Assembly (NCBI GenBank): GCA_027859235.1
Contig: JAQIBE010000211.1
Span: forward strand, 1-39,596
DNA from: Desulfobulbaceae bacterium
GTDB lineage: Bacteria > Desulfobacterota > Desulfobulbia > Desulfobulbales > SURF-16
DNA: 39,596 nucleotides
Direction: 5' to 3'
A model generated the notes under the pieces. It did not search any database, had not been told where the DNA came from, and saw only the letters and a list, made by a program, of their open reading frames with translations. How positions within the stretch are numbered: the first letter of the stretch is position 1; every line of letters begins with the position of its first letter. The position numbers and the translations under genes were made by a program. Positions 1-10,094 of this stretch are shown one piece after another.

Positions 1-1
1 T

Positions 2-1555
2 CAGTTACTTGATGCCGGAAGTGTGCGGGAAGAGGTGAAACTCTCCCTTGTCTCCGGGGTGGATTTGCCTGGTATTGTCCTCCTCCTGCGGGAGATAGAG
101 GCTGGCGGTGGTGACCGTAATCTTGGTCTCAGGCTCAGTCGAGAGGTCCGTACCCTTGGGGAGCGTTTGCTGTTGTTTGACCGCGTTTTGGTGAACTCAT
201 CACGGGAACGGCTTATTGGGTATCAGAATATTATTATTGGTTCAAGCGCCCTGGCTGTAGCATTCCTAGTTGGTGTTTTAATCCTTTTTCATAGACGTTT
301 GCTTGTTCCGCTATGGCAGCTCGTGGATGATTCTGATCAGGTTCTGGCTGGTCAGAAGACTGATGTAATGGTGTCCCCCTACTGTAAAGAGGCCTCTGTT
401 CTTGCCGAAATCATAAATGAACAGGAAATTTTAAAGGGAACCTTGTTTGACCGCTTAAAGAAATGTCGCCAGGTTACCAGTGATATGATATCAGCCCTTG
501 GCGGTGTGTGGGCTGAGATTGATGATAGTGGCAAGATCTGCCAGGTCAATGAAGAGATTGAGTTTCGCTGTGGCTATGGGGTGGGTGAGACAGCCAACCG
601 GGATTGGTTTGATTTTTTTCAACCTGAAGATGATTTTTCCCATGATTTTAGAGAGCTTGCTGAAGCCGGCCCTATGGAATGTCGTCTGGTTGGGAAGGAC
701 TCAGCCTTAGATCGGCAGATGCGCTGTATCTTCTTTTACTCCCAATGTGCTGATGATTCCTGCTTGATTCGTTGTATTGGCTTTGATGTTACGGATGAAA
801 AGGCTCATATCCGTCATTTACAGGATGACCTTGATTTAGAAAAGACCAAGAAGCTTGAACTGGTTCGGGTGTCACAGTTGTCTGCCATTGGTCAGCTCGC
901 CTCTGGTGTCGCCATGGAGGTGAATAATGTTGGCAACGGTATCATCAATTATGCGCAACTCCTTGAAGATGATATGGATGAAACAGCACCTGGTACTGAA
1001 ATAGTAAGAAAGATTATAAAGCAGGGTGATACCATTACGAACTTGGCCTCAAACCTTTTGGCCTACTCTGGAGATGACGATGGGCCGTGTGAAATGGTGT
1101 TGCTCAGTCATGTCCTTGGCAATTCAATCACCCTGATGAAACCGCTTTTGAAAAATGATGGAATTGAGGTGGAGGTAGACCTGCAAGACTTACCTGAATA
1201 TCATTGTCCAGCCCGGGAAATGCAGCAGGTAGTTCTCGCGATACTGATGAACAGTCGTCATGCCCTTAATTTGAAGTATCAGACTAAAGAGACTGACAAG
1301 CGGATTGAAATCAAAGGGATACGTGTTGACTCAAGAGAGGCTTTGCAGCTCATGATTACAGATTATGGAATTGGGATTGATGGTGAATTTCTGGGCACGA
1401 TCCTCAAGGCCCGCAACAGTCACTGGCCTGATGGTCAACAAACAGGTATGGGTCTTGCGCTGGCCTCTGATATTATCACGAACCATAAGGGAACCATTGA
1501 GGTTGAAAGTGAATTAGGTGTTTCCACCACCGTCCGTATCAGTTTGCCTGTGTAG
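2..1555 (+). CDS. PAS-containing sensor histidine kinase, 5' end outside the window; degenerate H-box
   Basis: ORF is open to the window edge (codons upstream of the GTG at 23 have no stop). TM segment (LAVAFLVGVLILF), PAS-like region, H-box-like SAIGQLASGVAMEVNNVGNGIINYAQLL, HATPase G1 (DYGIGI) and G2 (TGMGLALA) motifs. Confidence 0.85.
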   Translation, partial: QLLDAGSVREEVKLSLVSGVDLPGIVLLLREIEAGGGDRNLGLRLSREVRTLGERLLLFDRVLVNSSRERLIGYQNIIIGSSALAVAFLVGVLILFHRRLLVPLWQLVDDSDQVLAGQKTDVMVSPYCKEASVLAEIINEQEILKGTLFDRLKKCRQVTSDMISALGGVWAEIDDSGKICQVNEEIEFRCGYGVGETANRDWFDFFQPEDDFSHDFRELAEAGPMECRLVGKDSALDRQMRCIFFYSQCADDSCLIRCIGFDVTDEKAHIRHLQDDLDLEKTKKLELVRVSQLSAIGQLASGVAMEVNNVGNGIINYAQLLEDDMDETAPGTEIVRKIIKQGDTITNLASNLLAYSGDDDGPCEMVLLSHVLGNSITLMKPLLKNDGIEVEVDLQDLPEYHCPAREMQQVVLAILMNSRHALNLKYQTKETDKRIEIKGIRVDSREALQLMITDYGIGIDGEFLGTILKARNSHWPDGQQTGMGLALASDIITNHKGTIEVESELGVSTTVRISLPV

Positions 1556-1636
1556 GGGGTGATTGATTCAGGCTGGTGAGGTTTGTTTAAAAAACCATCA
1601 CCTTCTCAAGTAGGTTTTAATCACATACCGTGAACA

Positions 1637-1684
1637 ATAAAAAAGGAGCCGTTTCCCTATTCAGGGTAACCGCTCCTTTTTTAT
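1637..1684. terminator. Bidirectional intrinsic terminator between convergent genes
   Basis: aaaaaaggagccgtttccctattcagggtaaccgctccttttttatt: 14-bp imperfect stem flanked by A- and T-runs. Confidence 0.85.
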
Positions 1685-1715
1685 TAAAGATGCAGGGGGG
1701 ATGTCAGGTCTACAC

Positions 1716-3110
1716 TTACTGCTGTTCCCCGAAAGAACCAAAGATTGAGGCCCCTTTAAGAAGTATGAGGGCTTGTTTGAGCTGGTTGTCTTGCTCTATC
1801 TGTTCTTTTATTTCAGACTCTGTGGCTTCTTGCTGCTCTTCTTCTGGTTTTTCCTTTTTAACAGGCTCGGTAATGTCTTTTTGATCTGCATCGCCGTTTT
1901 TAAAATGATGGGGCAGGTCAGATTCTTTGATGAATTTTGGTGTGTCTTTTTGTTGTTCTTCTTTTTGTTCTTTTTTCGTGTCGAGTTCTTCTTTCGTTAA
2001 AAAAGAGGATGGTACAATAATATCCGGTGTAATGCCTGTTGCCTGAATAGATCTGCCGCTCGGGGTGTAATATAATGCTGTGGTTAATCTTACACCTGCA
2101 CCATTTACCATGGGGTGGATGGTTTGCACGGACCCTTTACCAAAGGTCTGCGCCCCTAAAATTAAAGCCCGTTTATGGTCTTGTAATGCGCCTGCTACAA
2201 TTTCTGAGGCACTGGCACTCCCTTCATTCACCAGAACGACAATGGGAAAGTCATATTTCAGGAAGTCCTTGTGGGCTGAGAAACTCAGGTTGTTATCTTC
2301 TCTTCTGGCCTTAGTGTAGACAATAAGTCCATCGTCAAGGAAAATATCCGAGATGCGAACGGATTGGTCAAGGAGGCCGCCGGGGTTATTGCGCAGATCA
2401 AGGACCAATCCCTTTAAGTCTTGTTTTTGGGTGATCTCTTGGAGGGCTTCTTTAAAGTCACGGGTCGTATTGGTCTGAAATGAACGAATACGGATATAGC
2501 CATAACCGGGTTCCAGAATTTTTGATTTCACACTGAGAAGGGGAATGTCATCCCGGGTGAGTACCAGCTCTTTAAGCTCGGTCCAGCCTTCACGATGAAT
2601 TGAAATGGTAACGTTGCTTCCTTTTGGGCCGCGCAATTTTTTCACGGCCTCCATTAAGGTGATATTCTTCGTGGTCTGACCTTCAATTTTCAGGATCTTA
2701 TCTCCAGCCTTTACACCACCCTTAAAGGCTGGGGTGTCATCAATGGGGCTGACAACAGTGAGAACGGAATCCTTCATGGTAATTTCAATACCAATACCTG
2801 AAAAACTTCCCTGGGTTTCGATCTGCAGTTCTTTAAAGTCTTCAGGGCTCATGTAGGAAGAATGGGGGTCAAGGGAGGTGAGCATCCCATTTATGGCGCC
2901 TTCCATAAGCTTTTTGGAGTCGATCTCCTCCACGTAGTTCTCGTCGATCATATGCAGGACAGCAGTGAATGTCTCAAGCTGCTGATAGGTATCACTGGTC
3001 TTAGCAACCACTGAAGCATTTCTGTCAAAAAGCTGTAAGGCAAGAAGGGGCAGTATTAATGCTGTAATGGCAATAATAACCCGTTTTTTTGTAAATAATT
3101 CCGCTTTCAT
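1716..3110 (-). CDS. ctpA: S41 family C-terminal processing peptidase
   Basis: PDZ region plus S41 motifs (LVLDLRNNPGGLL, VLVNEGSASASEIVAGALQDHKRA, GAQTFGKGSVQTI), N-terminal signal anchor. Confidence 0.95.
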   Translation of the reverse strand: MKAELFTKKRVIIAITALILPLLALQLFDRNASVVAKTSDTYQQLETFTAVLHMIDENYVEEIDSKKLMEGAINGMLTSLDPHSSYMSPEDFKELQIETQGSFSGIGIEITMKDSVLTVVSPIDDTPAFKGGVKAGDKILKIEGQTTKNITLMEAVKKLRGPKGSNVTISIHREGWTELKELVLTRDDIPLLSVKSKILEPGYGYIRIRSFQTNTTRDFKEALQEITQKQDLKGLVLDLRNNPGGLLDQSVRISDIFLDDGLIVYTKARREDNNLSFSAHKDFLKYDFPIVVLVNEGSASASEIVAGALQDHKRALILGAQTFGKGSVQTIHPMVNGAGVRLTTALYYTPSGRSIQATGITPDIIVPSSFLTKEELDTKKEQKEEQQKDTPKFIKESDLPHHFKNGDADQKDITEPVKKEKPEEEQQEATESEIKEQIEQDNQLKQALILLKGASIFGSFGEQQ

Positions 3111-3170
3111 GTAAATCCTTTAACGTGGGGGATAATATATTTAAGACAACGTCCTTTTATTTTACTGTTT

Positions 3171-4472
3171 TTACAGGGTTGCTTCAAGCTCTGGAGAAAA
3201 AATAATATAATTTTCGTCAAGCCAGTCCAGCGGATCCAGAGGTTTTTCTTTTAATCTGATCTCAAAATGCAGATCCTCTTGCATGTTTGCGCCATGTTTA
3301 GAGGTGTACCCCAGTTCGTCACCCTGCTTAACCATATCACCTTTTTGTACCGTGATCGTGTTAATGCTGCTGGTTAACGTGTAGTAGTCGTCGGAATGAC
3401 TGATGATCACCAGTTGTCCATATCCCTGCACAAAGCCTGCATGTACCACCTTACCTGTAAATACAGCCCGAATCTTTGCTTGTGGCGCGCTTTTAAAATC
3501 AACTCCAAAGTTGAGATCCCCTGGGCGCCCTGAATCGCCGGTGTAGAGTTTGGTGACGGTTCCTAGGATTGGCGGAGGAAGGTGTTTTTGATGGCCCCCT
3601 ATACCGCGTAACCAAGAGGGCTTTCTCTTTTTATGGGGCTCAATGGGGTAGGTGGCAATCATCCACTCCTCTTTTACCTGCTTTGCCTGCCGGGCGTTAT
3701 CTTCAAGATCTTCTATCTCTTGAATTAAAGTTTGAGCCGATTGTTCAAGTTGTTGTGCTGCCTCTTGGTACAGTGATTTCTCAACCTGTATCTGGGCTAT
3801 AACCTTTTGCTGATCCTGTTTTGTTGCCGCGAGAATAACCTGCTGCTTCTTGGTGTCCTCCATGGCAAGTTCAAGACGTTTTGCTTCTTCAGTATGGGCC
3901 ACACGTGCCTGTTTTAATTCAGTGAGCTTTACGCGAAAGCTATGAATAAGCTGTCGGTCCTGTCTGAGCATGTATCTGTAATACTCATGAAAATTAACAA
4001 GTTCAGGGAGAGTAGAGGTTGAAAATGTGATGTTGAGAACGCCGATGTCTCCCATTCTATAATAGGCTGCCAGTCGTTTTTCCGTTTGTATGGCGAGTAT
4101 TTTTTTTTCAGAATCAGTGGATTCAAGCGCTGCTTTTGTCTCACGTGTTTTGAGCTGTTGGAGCTGCATCTCCTTATACATGGCTACAAGTTGTTCAGAG
4201 TCATCAAAAATTCTCTGATCAATTTCCGCAAGTTTTGTGAGGAGTGTTTGTTCCTCCTCTTGTGACTCGGCAAGGTTTTGTTCCTGTTGGGCAAGCCCCT
4301 GGTTCATCCGTGAAAGTATAGATCGACGGTTATGGAGATCCTCTTCTGCAATGCGTACCGCCTTTTCAAGATCTAGATTCTCCTCAAGATAGTCTGCACA
4401 GGTAATGGGTACCTGGGTGAGGAATAGCAGATGAATAAAGGCGGCGAGTAATATTTTTGTGAACATGTCCAT
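3171..4472 (-). CDS. envC: Murein hydrolase activator EnvC-like (coiled coil + degenerate M23/LytM domain)
   Basis: Signal peptide, long coiled coil, C-terminal LytM-like domain; directly downstream of ftsX. Confidence 0.88.
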   Translation of the reverse strand: MDMFTKILLAAFIHLLFLTQVPITCADYLEENLDLEKAVRIAEEDLHNRRSILSRMNQGLAQQEQNLAESQEEEQTLLTKLAEIDQRIFDDSEQLVAMYKEMQLQQLKTRETKAALESTDSEKKILAIQTEKRLAAYYRMGDIGVLNITFSTSTLPELVNFHEYYRYMLRQDRQLIHSFRVKLTELKQARVAHTEEAKRLELAMEDTKKQQVILAATKQDQQKVIAQIQVEKSLYQEAAQQLEQSAQTLIQEIEDLEDNARQAKQVKEEWMIATYPIEPHKKRKPSWLRGIGGHQKHLPPPILGTVTKLYTGDSGRPGDLNFGVDFKSAPQAKIRAVFTGKVVHAGFVQGYGQLVIISHSDDYYTLTSSINTITVQKGDMVKQGDELGYTSKHGANMQEDLHFEIRLKEKPLDPLDWLDENYIIFSPELEATL

Positions 4473-4474
4473 TC

Positions 4475-5362
4475 TTATAATTTTAGATATTTACGGATGG
4501 AAATCATACTGCCGCTGGTGCAGAGGAGAAGGGACATGGTGAAAATGATGAGGAGCGTTGAGCCGGGCAGGAAGGAAAACTCAAACAGGTTCATGAAACC
4601 CGGACCGGAAAAACGAATTTTAACCCATTGATAGAGGAATAATAGGGCTGCTAAGCCACTTATTGTTCCGAGGAGGCCAAGGAGAAATCCTTCAATGATG
4701 ACTGGCCCGCGAATATAGCTGTCGGTGGCGCCAAGAAAACGTAATATCTCAAGTTCCTCCTGGCGGGATTCCAAGGTGAGGCGGATGGTGTAGGAAACCA
4801 TGAACACAGATGTGAGGATGAGAAGCGCGCCACTTAAGATAACAATAATACGTAATAAGCTGATAAAATAGCCAAACCGTTCAATCCATTCCTGGCCGTA
4901 TTGTACCTTGGTCGCACCTGGCAGGCCGCCCAGGTAATCGCTAAACGCCTTAATCCTGGCGAGGGATTTCAAGTTCTTGTTGGGGTAAATTTCCACAGAG
5001 TAGGGGAGAAAGGAGGCGTCAAGTCCGTCAAGGACATCGTTGTCCTTGCCCAGTTGTTTCTTTAGTCGACCAAAGGCGTCTTCCTGTGAAACAAAAATGA
5101 TATCTTCAACTTCTTCAAAGTCAGTGATTTTTTTCTGAAATTCAGTTCGAAAATTAACAGGAACTGCATCTTCAAGATAGACGATGAGGCGTAACTCATT
5201 GCCAAGGCGACTGGATGCCTTTTGCATGTTGGTATAGATGAGAAGGAAAAAGGAGAAAATAAGAACCGAAAGCATGATAGTAAACAAGGTCATGATCTGG
5301 GCAGTCCAGCCGTGCTTGGCATTCCGGACAAGCTGGCCTATGACAAAAGAGATATATTGCAT
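4475..5362 (-). CDS. ftsX: Cell division protein FtsX (permease-like)
   Basis: Four-TM FtsX-type permease with LESRQEELEILRFLGATDSYIRGPVIIEG; downstream of ftsE. Confidence 0.95.
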   Translation of the reverse strand: MQYISFVIGQLVRNAKHGWTAQIMTLFTIMLSVLIFSFFLLIYTNMQKASSRLGNELRLIVYLEDAVPVNFRTEFQKKITDFEEVEDIIFVSQEDAFGRLKKQLGKDNDVLDGLDASFLPYSVEIYPNKNLKSLARIKAFSDYLGGLPGATKVQYGQEWIERFGYFISLLRIIVILSGALLILTSVFMVSYTIRLTLESRQEELEILRFLGATDSYIRGPVIIEGFLLGLLGTISGLAALLFLYQWVKIRFSGPGFMNLFEFSFLPGSTLLIIFTMSLLLCTSGSMISIRKYLKL

Positions 5363-5402
5363 TTGAGTTCTGGTGTTAATAGTTAAAAAAATAGAAATCT
5401 AA

Positions 5403-6092
5403 TTAGCTTTGACTTTCCTGTAATTTCCCATTTGCTATATTGATAATACGGTGTCCTGTATTCTGATAGATTTTTTCATCATGGGTAGCGATGAGCAGCG
5501 TAGTGCCGGCCTCATGGAGTTTGGCCAGAAGCTTCATGACCTTGGCCGTTGAGTCAGCGTCAAGATTTCCTGTGGGCTCGTCTGCTAAGAGGAGAGCCGG
5601 CTTATTGGCACAGGCACGGGCTAAGCAGACCCGCTGTTGTTCCCCTCTGGAAAGTTTGTTTGTGGGGGTGTGAATTTTGTCGGAGAGTGCAAGGTCATTC
5701 AGCAGTGCCATGACTCTCTTTTTGATTTTTACGGGGTTCTCGTAACGCACTTCCATGGCCAGTGCTATGTTTTGGTACACCGTATGTTTAGGCAGTAACT
5801 TGAAGTCCTGATAGGCCACGCCAATTTGTTGACGCATGAACTGCAGATTTATGGCAGACAATCTGCTGACATCCTTTCCATCCTGTTCTATCAACCCCTT
5901 TGTGGGGTATTCAAGAAAGCAGAGCATCTTGAGGAGGGTGGATTTCCCAGCACCACTTGCACCAGTAAGAAAGAGCATTTCCCCGCGGTTAATGGTCAGA
6001 GAGATGTTGTCCAAGGCCATAATGTTCGGGGGGTAAACCTTGGAAACTTTGACAATATCGATAAGGGGGGATGATGGGTGTGTATCGTTCAT
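5403..6092 (-). CDS. ftsE: Cell division ATP-binding protein FtsE
   Basis: ABC ATPase: Walker A GASGAGKST, signature LSRGEQQRV, Walker B LLLADEPTGNLD. Confidence 0.95.
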   Translation of the reverse strand: MNDTHPSSPLIDIVKVSKVYPPNIMALDNISLTINRGEMLFLTGASGAGKSTLLKMLCFLEYPTKGLIEQDGKDVSRLSAINLQFMRQQIGVAYQDFKLLPKHTVYQNIALAMEVRYENPVKIKKRVMALLNDLALSDKIHTPTNKLSRGEQQRVCLARACANKPALLLADEPTGNLDADSTAKVMKLLAKLHEAGTTLLIATHDEKIYQNTGHRIINIANGKLQESQS

Positions 6093-6294
6093 GTATTTTA
6101 AAAAGTAACTCTGTGGGTGAAAGGGGCAGACTGTTGAGTATCTGTACTGATTAACTGCGTAACCTATTTACAGTGACAAGGAAAGGACGGGATTAAGTGC
6201 AGTCTGCTTTAAACTTATTGCTCAAGCATTGCATTATAGCGGGGATCGGACAAAAATACCATGTGTTCCTTTATGTGGCTGGAGGTGTTTCTTT

Positions 6295-7056
6295 TCAAGA
6301 GAATATCTTGTCAAAGGCTGCCCAAACCGTCTTGAGCATGGGCACATCATTACTCAGTTCCAGGTAGGACCCCCCGGTGATTTCCTGATGGATGAGCTCG
6401 TCGCTTGAGGGGAAAATGCCAGCCAGCGGCAGATCTGAATCCTGCACGGCCTCATTAATCTTCCCTTCAAGTTCAGGTGATAGGGGTGTCGGGGCGCGAT
6501 TGACAATGAGATGTTTGTTTTTTACGTCAAGCTTCAAGGGTTCAGTGATTTTAGAAATACGGCGTGCGGTTAAGATACCCCGGGCCGAAGGATCAGAAAC
6601 AATGAAGAGATGGTCAATGGAGTGGAGATTGAGACGGCTTAAATGTTCCATGCCTGCCTCATTGTCCACAATGATATATCTATAATTTTCGGCAAGGCGG
6701 TCCATGGACATGGCCAGATACTGGTTGGCTGAACAATAGCACCCCGGCCCGTCGGGCATTCCCATCACCATGAGGTCAAATCCTGATTCTTCGATAATGG
6801 ACTGTTGGATCTTCATCTCCATGAATTGATCACGGGTCATACCGGAGGGCATGTCGCCTTTGAGGTCTTTGCGGATTTCACCAATGGTCGTGGTAATCTC
6901 AAGATTCAGTAATTCGTTGAGGTTGACGTTGGGGTCGGCATCCACGGCCAGAATCGGGGTTAGATTTTTTTCGATGAGATATTTTATGATCAGGGCTGAG
7001 ATAGTGGTTTTACCTGTGCCGCCTTTTCCTGCCATGGCAATAACTTTTGGGGTCAT
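6295..7056 (-). CDS. cooC: CooC-like nickel-insertion/ParA-type ATPase
   Basis: KGGTGKTT deviant Walker A; DADPNVNLNELL, MGMPDGPGCYCSANQ (CxC), IVDNEAGMEHLSR, typical of CooC. Start chosen at the internal ATG (MTPKVIAMAGKGG). Confidence 0.85.
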   Translation of the reverse strand: MTPKVIAMAGKGGTGKTTISALIIKYLIEKNLTPILAVDADPNVNLNELLNLEITTTIGEIRKDLKGDMPSGMTRDQFMEMKIQQSIIEESGFDLMVMGMPDGPGCYCSANQYLAMSMDRLAENYRYIIVDNEAGMEHLSRLNLHSIDHLFIVSDPSARGILTARRISKITEPLKLDVKNKHLIVNRAPTPLSPELEGKINEAVQDSDLPLAGIFPSSDELIHQEITGGSYLELSNDVPMLKTVWAAFDKIFS

Positions 7057-7088
7057 GAGGATGCCTCGTTGATTTGAATGGATAAGTG

Positions 7089-7118
7089 GCACCTACTATA
7101 AAAAGGAGGTGCTTTTTT
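7089..7118 (+). terminator. Terminator-like hairpin with T6 in the cooC/ileS divergent intergenic region
   Basis: GGCACCT-actataaaaagg-AGGTGC-TTTTTT. Confidence 0.45.
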
Positions 7119-7285
7119 GTCAAACGACCTTCTGTATATTCAGCATTTCTTTATATTCTCTATTTCTCTTTTATATATCCTTTGCAAGATAAGGTTAAGT
7201 TGGTACGTTATCGGCGCTTACGTCCCTCTGGGGATGCCATTACTCAACTTATAAAAAAACATGCTCTGCTCTACACTGGAGACTC

Positions 7286-10084
7286 GTGAATATGGATTAC
7301 AGGTCAACGCTGAATCTGCCCCAAACCAAATTTAAAATGAAGGCCAACCTGACCCAGAAGGAACCGGAATTCCTGAAGAAATGGGAAAAGGAAGGGTTGT
7401 ACGCCGAGGTGCAGGAGGCCACAAAGGATCGGCCGCTCTATCTTCTCCATGATGGGCCTCCATATGCCAATGGTCATCTGCATATGGGCCATGCCTTTAA
7501 TAAGATTTTAAAAGATATGATCTTAAAATCAAAACGTATGTTTGGCTATCATGCACCCTATGTCCCCGGTTGGGATTGTCATGGTCTGCCCATTGAGCTC
7601 AATGTTGATAAGGAGCTTGGTGCCAAGAAAAAAGAAATCCCAAAGCTGTCTTTTCGTGGGGCGTGCCGTAAATATGCGGGCAAGTGGGTGAAGACCCAAT
7701 CTGCGGAATTTAAGCGCTTTGGTGTACTCGCTGATTGGGATAATCCTTATTTAACCATTCATTACAGCTATGAAGCTGCCATTGCCCGGGAGTTTAACCG
7801 TTTTCTCACTAATGGTTCGGTGGTCCGTGCCAAGAAGCCCGTGTATTGGTGCTCTTCCTGTACCACGGCCCTGGCTGAGGCGGAGGTTGAGTACGATGAT
7901 CATACCTCGACGTCCATATATGTGAAGTTCCCTGTGGCGTCTGATCTCGGTATTCCAGCCCTTGAGGGCAAACAGGTCTCTGTTGTTATCTGGACCACCA
8001 CCCCCTGGACATTACCGGCAAATGTTGCCGTGGCGTTGCATCCAAAGTTTGACTATGGCGCCTATGAGGCGAATGGCGAGGTGTATATCCTGGCCCAGGG
8101 TCTGGCTGAAAGCGCCATGCACGCCTTTGGTTTTGCAGAGTACACCGAGGTTTGTCTGTTTAGCGCAACTGAAATTGAAGGCCTGGAATGTCACCATCCC
8201 TTTCTTCCCCGCACTTCAAAAATTGTCCTTGCTGACTATGTCACCCTGGAAACTGGTACAGGTTGTGTCCACACCGCGCCAGGTCATGGCCGTGAGGATT
8301 ATATCACCGGCTTGAAGTATGAACTGGATGTCTTAAGTCCGGTGGATGACCGCGGTGTGTTTACTGAAGAGGCGGGTAAGTATATGGGCATGCATATTAA
8401 TGATGCCAACCCCGTAATCTGTGAAGATATGCAGGCCAGCGGCCATCTCCTGTCTCAAAATAAGATGAACCATAGTTATCCCCATTGCTGGCGCTGTAAA
8501 AAACCCGTAATTTTTCGGGCCACCAAGCAGTGGTTCATCGGTATGGATAATAATGATCTGCGCCAGAAGGCCCTGGCCGCCATCAAGGATGTGACGTGGA
8601 TACCGTCCTGGGGGATGGAGCGTATTTACGGTATGGTTGAAGGCCGGCCTGATTGGTGTTTAAGCCGTCAGCGGGCCTGGGGTGTGCCCATCACGGCCAT
8701 TACCTGCGATGATTGCGGCGAGATCATGAATAATGATTTTATCAATAAGCGCATTGATGAGTTCTTTATAAAAGAAGGTGCTGATGCGTGGTTTGCACAT
8801 GACGTCAAAGAGTTTATGGAGGAGGGTTTTCAATGTTTATGCGGCGGCACCTCTTTCACCAAGGAGGAGGATATCCTCGATGTTTGGTTTGACTCCGGCG
8901 TGAGTTACGCGGCAGTACTGGAGGAACGCGGTCTTGAGACCCCTGCTGATCTCTACCTTGAAGGCAGCGACCAGCATCGCGGCTGGTTCCAGTCGGCCCT
9001 GTTGGCCTCTGTGGGAACCCGTGGTGTTGCCCCGTATAAGGGCGTGCTCACCCACGGCTTTGTGGTGGATAAGCATGGCAAGAAGATGTCAAAATCCATT
9101 GGCAATGTTATTGCCCCGGAAGAGATCATCAAGCAGTATGGCGCGGAAATCCTGCGCCTATGGGTGTCGTCCGAGGATTACCGTGATGATATTAAGATAT
9201 CCGATGAAATCCTGCGCCAGCTCGCTGATTCCTACCGTAAAATCCGCAATACCACCCGTTATCTTCTGAGTAATCTCGGTGATTTTAATCCGGCCACCGA
9301 TACTATTGCCTTTGACGACCTGGAGGAGCTGGATCGCTGGGCCCTGTCCCAATACGAGCGTTTGAAGCGCAAGGTGCGGGGTGGCTATGAGAGCTTTGAA
9401 TTTCACCAGGTGTATCATGGGTTGCAAAATTTCTGCACCGTGACCCTGAGTAATTTTTATCTGGATATTATCAAGGACCGCCTCTACTCTGAATTGCCGG
9501 ATTCGCTATCCCGCCGTTCAGCCCAGACCGTCCTCTATGAGATTGCGGTGGGGATGCTCAAGCTCATGACCCCGGTGAACAGCTTTACCGCGGTTGAGGC
9601 CTGGGATTACCTGCCTGAGGATGCGGCCCGGGAAGATAATCTCTTCATCGCCCTGTTTCCAGATGAAAACGATGACTATCTGCAGGATGAGCTGCACGGG
9701 AAGTGGCAACAGCTCCAGCAGGTTCGTGGTGAGATAACCAAGGTGCTTGAGCTGGCCCGCCGGGAGAAGATCATTGGTCATCCCCTTGAAGCGGAGGTGT
9801 GGATCTCTGTTGGGGTTGATCTGGCGGAATCCCTGGCGGATCAATGGCAGACTCTGGAGCGTATTGCCAATGTCTCTAAGCTCAACCATGTTGATGCGCC
9901 GGCGGTCGGTGCGACTAGTTCTGAAACCATTGCTGGCCTCACAGTGCTGGTTAAGGCCGCAACCACTGAGAAATGTGAGCGGTGCTGGACGCGAAGTGCA
10001 ACCGTTGGTTCCCATGGGGATCATCCTGAGATCTGCAGCCGTTGCCATGCTGTTGTGACGGCACTCGGCATCGAAGAAGCGTAG
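7286..10084 (+). CDS. ileS: Isoleucyl-tRNA synthetase
   Basis: HIGH-type HGPPYANGHLHMGHA, KMSKS, editing domain, C-terminal zinc motif CERCWTR...CSRCHAVV. Confidence 0.98.
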   Translation: MNMDYRSTLNLPQTKFKMKANLTQKEPEFLKKWEKEGLYAEVQEATKDRPLYLLHDGPPYANGHLHMGHAFNKILKDMILKSKRMFGYHAPYVPGWDCHGLPIELNVDKELGAKKKEIPKLSFRGACRKYAGKWVKTQSAEFKRFGVLADWDNPYLTIHYSYEAAIAREFNRFLTNGSVVRAKKPVYWCSSCTTALAEAEVEYDDHTSTSIYVKFPVASDLGIPALEGKQVSVVIWTTTPWTLPANVAVALHPKFDYGAYEANGEVYILAQGLAESAMHAFGFAEYTEVCLFSATEIEGLECHHPFLPRTSKIVLADYVTLETGTGCVHTAPGHGREDYITGLKYELDVLSPVDDRGVFTEEAGKYMGMHINDANPVICEDMQASGHLLSQNKMNHSYPHCWRCKKPVIFRATKQWFIGMDNNDLRQKALAAIKDVTWIPSWGMERIYGMVEGRPDWCLSRQRAWGVPITAITCDDCGEIMNNDFINKRIDEFFIKEGADAWFAHDVKEFMEEGFQCLCGGTSFTKEEDILDVWFDSGVSYAAVLEERGLETPADLYLEGSDQHRGWFQSALLASVGTRGVAPYKGVLTHGFVVDKHGKKMSKSIGNVIAPEEIIKQYGAEILRLWVSSEDYRDDIKISDEILRQLADSYRKIRNTTRYLLSNLGDFNPATDTIAFDDLEELDRWALSQYERLKRKVRGGYESFEFHQVYHGLQNFCTVTLSNFYLDIIKDRLYSELPDSLSRRSAQTVLYEIAVGMLKLMTPVNSFTAVEAWDYLPEDAAREDNLFIALFPDENDDYLQDELHGKWQQLQQVRGEITKVLELARREKIIGHPLEAEVWISVGVDLAESLADQWQTLERIANVSKLNHVDAPAVGATSSETIAGLTVLVKAATTEKCERCWTRSATVGSHGDHPEICSRCHAVVTALGIEEA

Positions 10085-10094
10085 GCAACCCTTT

